DNA of 64,000 nucleotides, taken from positions 1 to 64,000 of the forward strand of contig CAZMTK010000006.1 of NCBI GenBank assembly GCA_964569245.1. Direction: 5' to 3'. The DNA comes from JAAYTY01 sp964569245. Its GTDB lineage: Bacteria; Fermentibacterota; Fermentibacteria; Fermentibacterales; Fermentibacteraceae. The stretch's first letter is position 1; each line of letters starts with the position of its first letter. The notes beneath the pieces are model-generated. The model was not told where the DNA came from, ran no database searches, and saw only the letters and a program-made list of their open reading frames with translations. This document shows positions 1 through 7,779 of this stretch, piece after piece. The translations under genes were made by a program, and so were the position numbers.

Positions 1-29
1 AGGAGCCGCCCGACCAGCATGATCGTCAT
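1..29 (-). CDS. start of a divergent gene, cut by the window edge
   Basis: On the minus strand an AGGAGG Shine-Dalgarno (35-40) lies five bases before an ATG at 29-27. The reading frame MTIMLVGRLL then runs off the left edge. Only about nine codons are visible, so no product can be named. It is divergent from the gene starting at 91, and the 60 bases between them must hold both promoters. Confidence 0.45.
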
Positions 30-90
30 GATTTCCTCCTGTTGACGCCATGAACAGGATTAACGATAGTCGTTCCAGGAGGCTTGAGCC

Positions 91-699
91 ATGGTGGGCA
101 TTGCGTTGGCGCTGAGCCTCATGTGCCCGGCTTCGGTCGACACCCTCTACAAGGTCGAGTTCAACTCTCTTTTCAACGACTGGATCCCGGGACCGCAGTG
201 GGCCTGGCAGGAGGACTGCATTAATGTCCACCTGTTCTGCCACTCCGGCGGATACTTCACCGTTGCTGACAGGGATCGCCTCCTTAGCCCTGTCATCACC
301 CTGCCTTCCGACATTGACTCTGTTGTGGTTGTCTTCGATCACTGGTACTATACACATGGCTGGATCAACGGATTCTCCTGGGCGGAGACATACATGTCGC
401 TCGAGATGGAAATTCCAGGGGTTTCTCAATCCGTCGAGCTCTGGTCTGTGGAATATCTGATCGAATACCCAGTCGACTACCAAGAGTCGGACAGCGGCCT
501 CGTTTCCATTCCCCTGACCCAGGTCTGGCCTGGCGAGCCGGTGGCGTTCGAGTTCTACGATGAGGTTAGCGCTTATTCCAGCTATACATCCGCCACCTCG
601 GAACTCAGCTGGGATATCCGTGCGTTCTACATCCTGAACTACACGGACGACAGGAGTCTCACACCCGAAACCTGGGCCGGGATCAAGGCTCTTTTCTAG
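91..699 (+). CDS. hypothetical secreted protein
   Basis: This 202-residue protein is not recognised. The ATG at 91 follows an AGGAGG Shine-Dalgarno at spacing 8. The first ~17 residues are a short hydrophobic signal-like segment, so the product is probably exported. The body is rich in aromatic and acidic residues with alternating beta-strand patterning (for example VVVVFDHWYY), which resembles an extracellular jelly-roll or immunoglobulin-like domain, but no family motif is clear. There is no C-terminal sorting domain. The stop is followed 36 bases later by the first copy of the 311-bp dispersed repeat. Function unknown. Confidence 0.7.
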   Translation: MVGIALALSLMCPASVDTLYKVEFNSLFNDWIPGPQWAWQEDCINVHLFCHSGGYFTVADRDRLLSPVITLPSDIDSVVVVFDHWYYTHGWINGFSWAETYMSLEMEIPGVSQSVELWSVEYLIEYPVDYQESDSGLVSIPLTQVWPGEPVAFEFYDEVSAYSSYTSATSELSWDIRAFYILNYTDDRSLTPETWAGIKALF

Positions 700-734
700 C
701 GGATCAGAGCTCCAGATCGCGGTGTAATCTCACG

Positions 735-1045
735 CTCCTCATCCCCCTCTCCGTCACCACCCGGCGATCCCAGTAATCCCCCAGGGCAACGATCTCCTCG
801 AGCTGTTCCTTCTGCAGCTTGAGCAACGCCAGCCCGTCACATCATGCGAAGCAGGTTGTGACTGCGTCGCCAGTTGTTTCGTCCGACGAAACAACGAGAG
901 ACAATCAAGGCCCTTCGCGTGCGAAGATCACCGGGTTGCGGTTGGTGCGTTTCGGGGCTGAAGGGGCTGGAAGGTCTGGTCTAGCTGTCCTGATGGCGAA
1001 TAATCTGGTGGTTCTGGTTTGTCTGGCGTCAGGCTTGGTGTACCA
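735..1045 (+). repeat. dispersed 311-bp repeat, copy 1
   Basis: First of three homologous copies in the window; the others are at 3740-4121 and 7780-8089. It is the most diverged, roughly 80 percent identical by eye. On the minus strand its left third encodes the tail of a protein (core LEEIVALGDYWDRRVVTE, stop near 714). Its centre carries one 36-nt unit (873-908): a perfect 10-bp inverted repeat, GTTGTTTCGT / ACGAAACAAC with a 3-nt loop, then GAGAGACAATCAA. A second small palindrome (CTTCGC/GCGAAG) follows at once. The rest of the 700-1232 gap holds nothing else recognisable except the promoter of the ArsR gene. Confidence 0.85.
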
Positions 1046-1171
1046 ATCATTTCAGCTTGTAGCTTCACGCCCCGAAATGACGCACAGGACTTTTCGCTCC
1101 CCGCCAGAGCCGCGGCGTCTATATCGTAAAAGGCCGATCCACTTGCTGTTAAGATATGGAAGATGTAAGGC

Positions 1172-1221
1172 TTGACTCTGGATGCCAAAGCTCAATATAT
1201 AAGAAAATCAGCATGTTCTTA
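1172..1221 (+). promoter_or_regulatory. promoter and probable operator of the ArsR-family gene
   Basis: TTGACT (1172-1177) and TATATA (1196-1201) are separated by 18 bases. An inverted repeat, TAAGAAAA (1200-1207) with TGTTCTTA (1214-1221), has arms matching at 7 of 8 positions and overlaps and follows the -10 element. ArsR/SmtB repressors typically bind such 12-2-12-like palindromes over the -10 of their own operon, so autoregulation is the natural reading. Confidence 0.6.
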
Positions 1222-1232
1222 AAAGGAGAGCT

Positions 1233-1523
1233 GTGAATCGACCCTCATCATGCGAACGAGACATGCTCCGCTTCCTGCAAGCCCTGGGCTCGGAAAGCAG
1301 ACTGAAGCTTATCAGGCTGCTCTCCAGGAGCGGGTCACTCTGCGTCGGTGCGATCGCACAACGCCTCGATCTTACACAGAGTGCAGTCTCACAACACCTG
1401 AGAATCCTGGAGGAGGCCGGCCTCGTCCTGCCCGAACGCAGAGGAATGAGGGTGCATTACTCGATTGCCAGGTCCGTGCTCGAAAGCTGGCTTGAGGAGC
1501 TTGACGGGTTTCTTGACAACTGA
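1233..1523 (+). CDS. ArsR/SmtB-family winged-helix transcriptional regulator
   Basis: A 96-residue ArsR-type repressor with a GTG start behind AAAGGAGAG. The winged-helix region is typical: LGSESRLKLIRLL at the N-terminus, then the recognition helix region LDLTQSAVSQHLRILEEAGLV and a wing ending in HYSI. The first loop contains a single Cys (SLCVGAIAQ) in the position where ArsR/CadC-type proteins often carry part of a metal- or thiol-sensing site, but a full CxC sensor motif is not present. It heads a same-strand run of two Cys-rich small proteins and an ABC exporter, which suggests control by a metal or other soft ligand. The ligand is unknown. Confidence 0.9.
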   Translation: MNRPSSCERDMLRFLQALGSESRLKLIRLLSRSGSLCVGAIAQRLDLTQSAVSQHLRILEEAGLVLPERRGMRVHYSIARSVLESWLEELDGFLDN

Positions 1524-1570
1524 GGAACGGATACAGAATTCGAACGGAACATCAAGGGAGGAGATTGGGC

Positions 1571-1711
1571 ATGTGCAAGGGAACAGCAGGGTGCAGAAAA
1601 CCAGAGAACATGAAACAGACCGGCGGGAACTGCTCCCCGGAGCAGATCAGGATCTGTCACGGGAACTCCACCGAGCATCCCTGTGAGAAGAAGGAGGAGG
1701 AGCAATCGTGA
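1571..1711 (+). CDS. 46-residue Cys-rich small protein
   Basis: A small ORF with ATG at 1571, a GGGAGGAG Shine-Dalgarno just upstream, and a stop overlapping the GTG of the next gene by four bases (GTGA), which argues it is translated. The product has five Cys and two His, arranged as MCKGTAGC then NCSPEQIRICHG and EHPCEKKEEE. By recall, the CSPEQI-x2-CHG-x5-HPC pattern recurs in small uncharacterised prokaryotic proteins. The Cys/His spacing suggests binding of a metal ion or an iron-sulfur cluster. No signal peptide is seen, so it is probably cytoplasmic. Function unknown; probably part of the ArsR-controlled operon. Confidence 0.7.
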   Translation: MCKGTAGCRKPENMKQTGGNCSPEQIRICHGNSTEHPCEKKEEEQS

Positions 1712-1956
1712 GAGGTAGACTGCTTCCGATACTGGGCCTCGTATTCTTGACGGGGACGGCAGCATTCGTATGGGCAGTTGAAGACACCGTGCCGGTACCG
1801 GTGCACGAGCCCGAGACGACCTCGGCAGACTGCTGCTGCGACGGCTGGACAGAGGGTTGCACCGGCGATTGCGATGATTGCGAAGTGGAGCACTCGGACG
1901 AGGATAAGTGCGATTGCAGCTCCCATCATGAACACCATTGCGCTGGATGTCACTGA
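1708..1956 (+). CDS. exported Cys/His-rich, acidic small protein
   Basis: An 82-residue protein with a GTG start overlapping the previous stop by four bases and a GGAGGAGG Shine-Dalgarno inside the upstream gene. Residues 1-23 form a signal peptide (LLPILGLVFLTGTAAFVWA). The mature part is dense in Cys, His and acidic residues: DCCCDGW, CTGDCDDCE, CDCSSHHEHHCAGCH. That strongly suggests an extracytoplasmic metal-binding or metal-buffering protein. Oddly, the codons after the TGA stop continue as RHHHLHH, so the natural protein may once have been longer or the stop may be read through. Homologues are not recognised. Confidence 0.7.
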   Translation: MRGRLLPILGLVFLTGTAAFVWAVEDTVPVPVHEPETTSADCCCDGWTEGCTGDCDDCEVEHSDEDKCDCSSHHEHHCAGCH

Positions 1957-2984
1957 CGGCATCATCATCTGCATCATCGAAGCCTGAATACACGGGCCTG
2001 GCCTCTTTGGCCGGGCCTGCCATAGAGGCTCGAGATCTAAGAAAGTCATTCGGAGAGGTTCACGCGCTTGCCGGGGTCTCGTTCGAGATACGTCCGGGCG
2101 AGTTCTTCGGTCTTCTGGGGCCGAACGGCGCCGGAAAGACGACCACCATCAGAATACTAACGGGCCTTTCAAGGTGCGATTCGGGCTCGGTGAAGGTGGC
2201 GGGGATCGACTGCAGCAGGAACCCGAGAGCGGCGCTCGGCCACATCGGTGTTGTCCCAGACGAGAGCAACCTCTACCCGGAGCTGACAGGCTTCGAGAAC
2301 CTCTGCTTCTGCGCCTCGCTATACGGAGTGAACAGGGCTGAGCGGCGTGAGCGCGCATGCAACCTCCTCGACAAGTTCGGCCTTGCTGAAGCGGCCGGAA
2401 GAAGGTTCGCCGGCTACTCGAGGGGGATGAAGCGCAAGCTCACAATCGCAGCGGGGCTCATTCACCGGCCGGGGATCATTTTCCTCGATGAGCCCACTAC
2501 AGGGATAGACATCGTAAGCGCTCGAGAGATAAGGCAGCTCCTGTCCGAACTGCACGGAGCGGGGACGACCATACTTCTCACTACGCACTACATCGAGGAG
2601 GCCGAACGCCTCTGCGACAGGATCGCCTTCATCGTGGCCGGCAGGATAGCCAGGGTCGACACGGTGCCGAATCTGCTCGAGCCTCTCCAGGATGTGCACG
2701 CTCTGGACATTTCCTTCACGGGTAGCGCTGAAACCGTGCTCCCGGCAGTCAAGCAGTCACTACCGGAGCTGGCCTTCACGAAGACGGGCGCCTCGTCTAT
2801 CCGTGCATCGGCCACCGGATCTTTCGGAATCGGCGCGCTGGTGCGCGCGATAGAGGCGGAGGGCGAAGAGGTTCTCGAGGCCAGGAGGGTCAGACCTTCA
2901 CTGGAGGAGGTCTTCGTCAGGGAAACCAGAATCGGGCCAGAGGCTATGAAGTGGGAGAAGGAAAGACAGGCGAGACCGTCATGA
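1938..2984 (+). CDS. ABC transporter ATP-binding protein (ABC-2 type export)
   Basis: Nucleotide-binding subunit of an ABC-2 type exporter. Counted from the ATG at 1938, it shows Walker A GPNGAGKTTT (61-70), signature YSRGMKRKL (160-168), Walker B IIFLDEPTTGID (180-191) and the switch His in LTTHY (217), followed by a ~110-residue C-terminal domain typical of DrrA/CcmA-like proteins. The conserved fold begins only at PAIEARDLRKSFG (~residue 28). The true start is therefore uncertain: ATG 1938, ATG 1947 or TTG 2007, none with a good Shine-Dalgarno. It overlaps the next gene (ATGA), its permease. Context suggests export linked to the ArsR ligand. Confidence 0.9.
   Translation: MRWMSLTASSSASSKPEYTGLASLAGPAIEARDLRKSFGEVHALAGVSFEIRPGEFFGLLGPNGAGKTTTIRILTGLSRCDSGSVKVAGIDCSRNPRAALGHIGVVPDESNLYPELTGFENLCFCASLYGVNRAERRERACNLLDKFGLAEAAGRRFAGYSRGMKRKLTIAAGLIHRPGIIFLDEPTTGIDIVSAREIRQLLSELHGAGTTILLTTHYIEEAERLCDRIAFIVAGRIARVDTVPNLLEPLQDVHALDISFTGSAETVLPAVKQSLPELAFTKTGASSIRASATGSFGIGALVRAIEAEGEEVLEARRVRPSLEEVFVRETRIGPEAMKWEKERQARPS
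1995..2017 (+). other. GC hairpin between the Cys-rich gene and the ABC gene
   Basis: GGCCTGGCC (1995-2003) pairs with GGCCGGGCC (2009-2017) over a TCTTT loop: nine base pairs with one G-U. There is no U-tract, so it is not a classic terminator. It sits where the ABC ATPase translation start should be and might modulate downstream expression. Confidence 0.35.
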
Positions 2985-3718
2985 ACTGGCTCACTGCCTT
3001 CATCAGTATCCTTGGCAAGGACATGCGCACCTACTACCTCAAGCCTCCGAACATCAGCTGGGGGCTCATCTTTCCGGTAGCCTGGGCCGGAATGTTCCTC
3101 GTCCGCTCCGGGAGGGGGCTCGAAGAAGTCCTGTCGATACTGCCGGGCATAGTAACCGTATCGATACTCTTCGGAGCGACATCTATGCTGGCTGTGACGG
3201 TCACCTTCGAGAAGAAGAACGCTTCGTTCGACAGGTTGCTGCTCGCCCCTCTGCCCCTCGAGATCATCATGCTTGCCAAGACCATGGGCGCGATCCTGTT
3301 CGGCGTGGTCAACGGGCTGGTTCCAGTGCTGATCGCCGCCCTGGTTACCAGGCTGTCGGGAGTATCATGGGAGTTGTTTCTCGCTGGGTCGTTCCTCACC
3401 GCAGCCTCTTCTACGTTTCTTGGCCTGTTCGTCGCAGTGGCGGTCAGCGAGGTCTTCGAGGCACAGACATTCTCCAACTTCCTGCGGTTCCCGATGATTT
3501 TCCTTTGCGGCCTTTTCATCCCCGTGGCAAGCCTCCCTGTCTACCTCAGACCGCTTTCGTATGTTCTGCCCGCCACTTGGGGGGCCGACCTGCTGCGGAG
3601 AGCGGTCACAGGATCCGGCACCCTCGATGCACTGGCCGCTCTTACGGTTCTCACTATCATGAGCCTCCTTCTCTATATCTTCAGCCTGATGAACATCAGG
3701 AATAAGTGGATAACCTGA
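2981..3718 (+). CDS. ABC-2 type transporter permease
   Basis: Integral membrane partner of the preceding ATPase. The likely start is ATG 2981, whose TGA overlap with the ATPase stop (ATGA) indicates translational coupling. About six hydrophobic segments are visible, including NISWGLIFPVAWAGMFLV, ILPGIVTVSILFGATSML, LFGVVNGLVPVLIAAL, FLTAASSTFLGLFVAVAV and a C-terminal ALTVLTIMSLLLYIF. The loop FLRFPMIFLCGLFIPVASLP matches the conserved ABC-2 permease region near the fifth helix. The exported substrate cannot be told from sequence. The gene is followed 22 bases after its stop by the second dispersed-repeat copy. Confidence 0.88.
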   Translation: MNWLTAFISILGKDMRTYYLKPPNISWGLIFPVAWAGMFLVRSGRGLEEVLSILPGIVTVSILFGATSMLAVTVTFEKKNASFDRLLLAPLPLEIIMLAKTMGAILFGVVNGLVPVLIAALVTRLSGVSWELFLAGSFLTAASSTFLGLFVAVAVSEVFEAQTFSNFLRFPMIFLCGLFIPVASLPVYLRPLSYVLPATWGADLLRRAVTGSGTLDALAALTVLTIMSLLLYIFSLMNIRNKWIT

Positions 3719-3739
3719 GAATACTATCTCTGCTTGAGA

Positions 3740-4121
3740 CTCCTCAGCTCCCTCTCAGTCACCACCGGCCTGTCCCAGTAATCCCCCAGAGTCTCGATCT
3801 CCTCTAGCTGCACCTTGGGCACCTTGTGAAGCGCCAGCCCGTCACATCATGCGAAGAAGGTCGTGACTGCGTCGCCAGTTGTTTCGTCCCACGAAACAAC
3901 GAGAGACAATCAACTGTGAACGGACAGGCGTGTGCCCGCGGCTGCTCGGTTGTTTCGTCCCACGAAACAACGAGAGACAATCAAGGCCCTTCGCGTGCGA
4001 AGATCACCGGGTTGCGGTAGGTCCGTTTCGGGGCTGCAGGGGCTGGAAGGTCCGGTCTAGCTGGCTTGATGGCAAATAGTCTGTCCGAACTGGTTCGACT
4101 GGACCAAAGGCCTGTGTACCA
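3740..4121 (+). repeat. dispersed 311-bp repeat, copy 2, with a 71-bp extra unit
   Basis: Same element as at 735-1045 and 7780-8089, but 382 bp long: 311 plus 71. Outside the insertion it is almost identical to copy 3. The minus strand of its left end encodes a protein C-terminus (LEEIETLGDYWDRPVVTE, then ELRSLKQR and a stop at 3718-3720). The remaining gap to 4289 contains nothing else recognisable. The extra 71 bp are described in the CRISPR-like entry. Confidence 0.9.
3878..3984 (+). CRISPR. CRISPR-like two-repeat, one-spacer unit (no cas genes)
   Basis: Two identical 36-nt repeats (3878-3913 and 3949-3984) flank a unique GC-rich 35-nt spacer (3914-3948). The repeat consists of perfect 10-bp arms GTTGTTTCGT and ACGAAACAAC around CCC, then a 13-nt handle GAGAGACAATCAA. 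The identity stops exactly at both 36-nt boundaries. The other two repeat copies carry one 36-mer in the same flanks, so this locus looks like a single-repeat site that gained one repeat-spacer unit. Repeat length, hairpin and spacer length all match CRISPR norms. A tandem duplication of another origin is possible, because only one spacer exists and no cas gene is in the window. Confidence 0.5.
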
Positions 4122-4289
4122 GCATTAACAACTTGGATATGCGGTATTTCAGGCAGTGGTCGCCTGGTCGAAACAAGCTTCGGGGCCTCGTGACCTCGTG
4201 CGCGGTTGATTCCTCCTCTACCAACCGAGTACCCGCCTGCATTGTCGGAGCCCCACACGTGATCTATGTTCTGTTCGGGGGTGATCGGC

Positions 4290-6128
4290 ATGTTCCGTTC
4301 CGCCCTGTTGTTTGTTCCCTTCCTCTTATTCACCAACGTTTTCGCGGACAGCGCCACGCAGACGGACTGGTCGGGCGGCCCCGGCGTCTGGGGTCCGGTG
4401 ACCAGCTTCGGGGATGACTTCTACTCCGACTCGGGCATCGAATGCCATCCTACTGGAGGCGGGTTCAGGATCGACCTCGTCGATCAGTTGATCGGCCACC
4501 TGGTGGTCGAGGACTACGTCCTGGTCACCATGGTCCGCGCCGCCGACATCGATCTCGATGGCGACATTGACCTGGTGAGCGCGGGCTATGGAGAGGATGA
4601 ACTGTCGTGGTGGGAGAACATGGACGGCGCAGGGGATGAATGGGAGAAACACATCATAGCCCCCTACTACTATAACCCCGAGGCGATCTGGCCTGTCGAT
4701 GTCGATTCCGACGGCCTTGTCGATGTTGTCGCATCGTCACCACCAGATGACGAATGCGGAGTCGCCTGGTGGAGGAACCGTGCGGGACTTCCCTGGGTGA
4801 GTCATCTCATCGAAGCCGCGTTCGGGGGGTACGACTTGCATGCATCCGATGTCGATGGTGATGGAAGCATGGATGTCATGTCAGCCAACCTCACTGTAGG
4901 CATCAGATGGTGGGACAACGCGGACGGCTCGGGACTGACCTGGGCGGAGCATCTGGTCAACAATGACGGCGGGCCGAGATGTGTGTATTCGGAAGATGTG
5001 GACGGGGACGGGGACCTCGACATCATCGGCAACGAATCGGGCATGGAAGTGGATTGGTGGGAGAATCTCGATGGAGCCGGCATCACATGGGCGCCGCATC
5101 TGGTCGACGACGACTTCCCGTCCGCCCGAAGCGTCTTCGCCGGGGATATCGACGGCGATGGAGACACGGATATTGCAGGGGCCTCCTTTGCCACGGGATC
5201 CCTCCAGGACATCTCGTGGTGGGAGAACATCGACGGGGCGGGCCAGACCTGGCTTCAGCACGTGGTGGACAGCGCCCAGTGGGGGGCCCGGGCGATCTGG
5301 ATAGCCGACCTGGACGAAGACGGTGATGGAGACCTGGTAGGAGCATCTTACTACGAGGGGGATGTCGCCTGGTGGGAGAATCTGGACGGTTCCGGGGATT
5401 CGTGGGTGAAGCACCTGGCATATGGCGGATTCGCCGGGGCCTCTTCCGTATGCGTTGCCGACATCGACAGCGACGGGATCCTGGATTTTGCTGCCACAGG
5501 ACGGGAGGAGAACAGGCTTGTCTGGTGGGACGTGCTGACTTACCCGCCGGAAGGCTGGCTGACATCCAGCGTCCTCGACGTGTCGTGCTGGCCCGACTGG
5601 GGCATGCTGGACTGGAATGCGGACGTTCCCCCGGGCACTTCCGTAGCATTCCAGGTGAGATCCTCGTCGAGCCCGGACTCCGCATCGTTCGGCCCGTGGT
5701 CGGACACCCTCAGCTCGCCCTGCAGCCTCCAGGGGATACTTCCTGACGGGCAGCGATACTTCCAGTACAAGGCAATCCTGTGGAGAACGGTTCACGAGGC
5801 GACGCCTCGTCTCCAGAGCGTGACCGTGACATGGGAGCCCATGGTAGGCGCGGAGGATCATGATGCTTCGATCTTCATGGGCCTGCTCCCCATCTCGCCC
5901 AACCCCGTTACGGGCCTGCTGACAGTCAGCTTCGTTGTTCCCGAGCCCGCTTCGGTGGAGATCTCCCTGTACGACATCTCGGGGCGGCTGGTGCACACGG
6001 ACGGCCCCCGGGAATGCCTCCCCGGCATCTCCTCGATCCAGCTCGATGATCCCTCCCCCGGCATCTACTTCGTCAGGATGCGTGCGGCGGGTTTCGAAGA
6101 AGTTCAGCGCTTCGCCGTGGTCGAGTAG
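4290..6128 (+). CDS. secreted FG-GAP/VCBS-repeat protein with type IX-like sorting domain
   Basis: A large secreted protein of 612 residues from ATG 4290, which follows GGGGGTGAT, a near-perfect anti-SD match; an ATG at 4266 lacks this. MFRSALLFVPFLLFTNVFA is a signal peptide. Residues ~50-410 are seven or so FG-GAP-like repeats with calcium-loop motifs (DIDLDGDIDLV, DVDGDGDLDII, DIDGDGDTDIA) alternating with WWENLDG-type motifs, predicting a beta-propeller. The last ~80 residues form a sorting domain (ISPNPVTGLLTVSF, LYDISGRLV, PGIYFVRM), as in type IX secretion cargo. It probably sits on the cell surface or is released. The binding target is unknown. Confidence 0.85.
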   Translation: MFRSALLFVPFLLFTNVFADSATQTDWSGGPGVWGPVTSFGDDFYSDSGIECHPTGGGFRIDLVDQLIGHLVVEDYVLVTMVRAADIDLDGDIDLVSAGYGEDELSWWENMDGAGDEWEKHIIAPYYYNPEAIWPVDVDSDGLVDVVASSPPDDECGVAWWRNRAGLPWVSHLIEAAFGGYDLHASDVDGDGSMDVMSANLTVGIRWWDNADGSGLTWAEHLVNNDGGPRCVYSEDVDGDGDLDIIGNESGMEVDWWENLDGAGITWAPHLVDDDFPSARSVFAGDIDGDGDTDIAGASFATGSLQDISWWENIDGAGQTWLQHVVDSAQWGARAIWIADLDEDGDGDLVGASYYEGDVAWWENLDGSGDSWVKHLAYGGFAGASSVCVADIDSDGILDFAATGREENRLVWWDVLTYPPEGWLTSSVLDVSCWPDWGMLDWNADVPPGTSVAFQVRSSSSPDSASFGPWSDTLSSPCSLQGILPDGQRYFQYKAILWRTVHEATPRLQSVTVTWEPMVGAEDHDASIFMGLLPISPNPVTGLLTVSFVVPEPASVEISLYDISGRLVHTDGPRECLPGISSIQLDDPSPGIYFVRMRAAGFEEVQRFAVVE

Positions 6129-6137
6129 CCGGAGCAC

Positions 6138-6158
6138 CCCCGACTCCCGGAATCGGGG
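6138..6158 (+). terminator. hairpin between two secreted-protein genes
   Basis: CCCCGA (6138-6143) and TCGGGG (6153-6158) form a six-base-pair stem just after the stop at 6128. No U-run follows, so it may act as an attenuator or RNA-stability element rather than a true terminator. Confidence 0.35.
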
Positions 6159-6180
6159 TATGAAGGGAGGCTGGGGGGAG

Positions 6181-7713
6181 ATGAAGACAGGATCGGGGCT
6201 TCGAGGAGCACTCATTCCGCTAATGGCTCTGGCCATCCCGGGTTCGGCATCAGCGGGCACCTGGAGCCCCATTGCCGGGGCGAGCGATGACTTCGAGGGG
6301 AATCAGAAGTACGGAGCCCAGCTTGCCGTGGCGGTGGTGAGGTTCCTTCACCGGGGCGAGCAGACCGCAGTCCTGACCAACCTGGTTGCCATCACTGACG
6401 GTGGCGACGGCGTGAGGATCTACTCCCTCCACACTTCCGGCGAGCCTGCTGCTCTCGACTTCGAAGATCAGATCTCGATCGGTGTATCCGGGATACAGGA
6501 ACCGATCGCCTTCACACCGAGCTTCCAGAGCCTGGACATCACAGGGCAGGGCGAGGAGCCATGCCTTGTCATACCGACGATGGGGGAAGACTCAACGCCG
6601 GGATCGATCAGCATCGTCCGGCTGACCGTGAGAAGCTCGAACCAGCTGGTAGTCCTGAACGACTGCCTGAGCTGCAGCACGCAGGTCCTGGCCGACTACC
6701 TGAATCTCTACTACGTGGCGGAGATCCCCGCAGGCTTCGCCATATCGATGGATGCCGTTCCAGAGGAGTTCCCCCCCGAGGCCAACTACATCGTGTATGC
6801 GGAGTTCGACACGCAGTCGGGGAAGTTCGATGCAACCGGGGCTTTCGCGCTCCCCTACTTCTACAGGGGGGACAGGCACGTTGCTTCTCCGACAAGGCCG
6901 TGGGTCACGCAGATGCAGTCGTTCCACTACGGATCGGAGTTCGACGGGACCCTGTGCTTCACCACAGCCCACAACGGCGGGGTCATCCTGTGGGATCCAT
7001 CCGAGGAGGAGCCGGACATCTACAGGGCATCCCCGTCACAGCACGGCGGGTGGGAGTGTGAAGAGGTAGAGCCTGTGGTATCAGGTGAGCTCGGTGACGT
7101 TCACCGTGCCGTCATCCTCGAGGGAGGGAGCGGCTCCATCGATGAGCTGGACTTCATCCAGGTGGACAACCGGCTCCTCTTCTACTCCGACAACACGATG
7201 GGGTTCATTGTGGCCGACGTCTCGCGGCCTTATCAACCCCAGCACATCTGGCAGTGGGACGGCGACCTCATACCCTGCGAGGTCGAGGATGAGATCTGGG
7301 GCTGGCATGGAGCCGGCCACAATAACGACTTCATCGAGCTGGCGGACCCCGGGTGCCTTCCGGGAGAGACGTTCGGCATCGGGATTGCGTCGAACAGCGA
7401 TGATGAGGAGTCTCCCGCGATCATCCACCTTTACCTCGCCGGAGGTGTCGACGGACTGCGCCGCTTCGATCTCACCGACTTCCTGGATCCGTTCGGCCGC
7501 GCCGACGACACCGAGTCCAACTACGACGACTTCTCGGTTGACGACTTCATCTACGTCAACGGGGATGAAGAAGTGATGACTGCCTACGACCTGCAGACAC
7601 TCTCCGAAGATGGAGATACATATGTCATTACTTCATGGAGGCAGAACAGGAGTGACACTGGCGGAGATCTCGGCCTGACCGTCCATCTCGATGAGGACGT
7701 AGTCTGCGACTAG
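6181..7713 (+). CDS. secreted beta-propeller-like protein
   Basis: A 510-residue exported protein. ATG 6181 follows a GGGAGG at spacing ~10 and opens a signal peptide (LRGALIPLMALAIPGSASA). The body has repeated beta-rich blocks resembling LVIVD-type propellers, such as NRLLFYSDNTMGFIVADVSR and LYLAGGVDGLRRFDLTDF. It is strongly acidic near the C-terminus (DDTESNYDDFSVDDF). Unlike its neighbour it lacks a type IX-like C-terminal sorting domain. It probably forms a unit with the upstream FG-GAP protein, 52 bases away. No catalytic motif is seen and no function is assigned. The third dispersed-repeat copy begins ~65 bases after its stop. Confidence 0.75.
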   Translation: MKTGSGLRGALIPLMALAIPGSASAGTWSPIAGASDDFEGNQKYGAQLAVAVVRFLHRGEQTAVLTNLVAITDGGDGVRIYSLHTSGEPAALDFEDQISIGVSGIQEPIAFTPSFQSLDITGQGEEPCLVIPTMGEDSTPGSISIVRLTVRSSNQLVVLNDCLSCSTQVLADYLNLYYVAEIPAGFAISMDAVPEEFPPEANYIVYAEFDTQSGKFDATGAFALPYFYRGDRHVASPTRPWVTQMQSFHYGSEFDGTLCFTTAHNGGVILWDPSEEEPDIYRASPSQHGGWECEEVEPVVSGELGDVHRAVILEGGSGSIDELDFIQVDNRLLFYSDNTMGFIVADVSRPYQPQHIWQWDGDLIPCEVEDEIWGWHGAGHNNDFIELADPGCLPGETFGIGIASNSDDEESPAIIHLYLAGGVDGLRRFDLTDFLDPFGRADDTESNYDDFSVDDFIYVNGDEEVMTAYDLQTLSEDGDTYVITSWRQNRSDTGGDLGLTVHLDEDVVCD

Positions 7714-7779
7714 CTGTACTTGTTCTCCTACCGTTCAGTATCGGATCTAGCACGCGTCTGGTTACATATTGTTTTATCC

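Noticed and set aside
4004..4357. Minus-strand frames ending in a similar tail (QPLQPRNGPTATR) in all three dispersed repeats
   Set aside because: The shared tail is only the right part of the repeat, read in a frame that stays open by chance. Differences between copies are not enriched at synonymous sites there, unlike the left-end tail.
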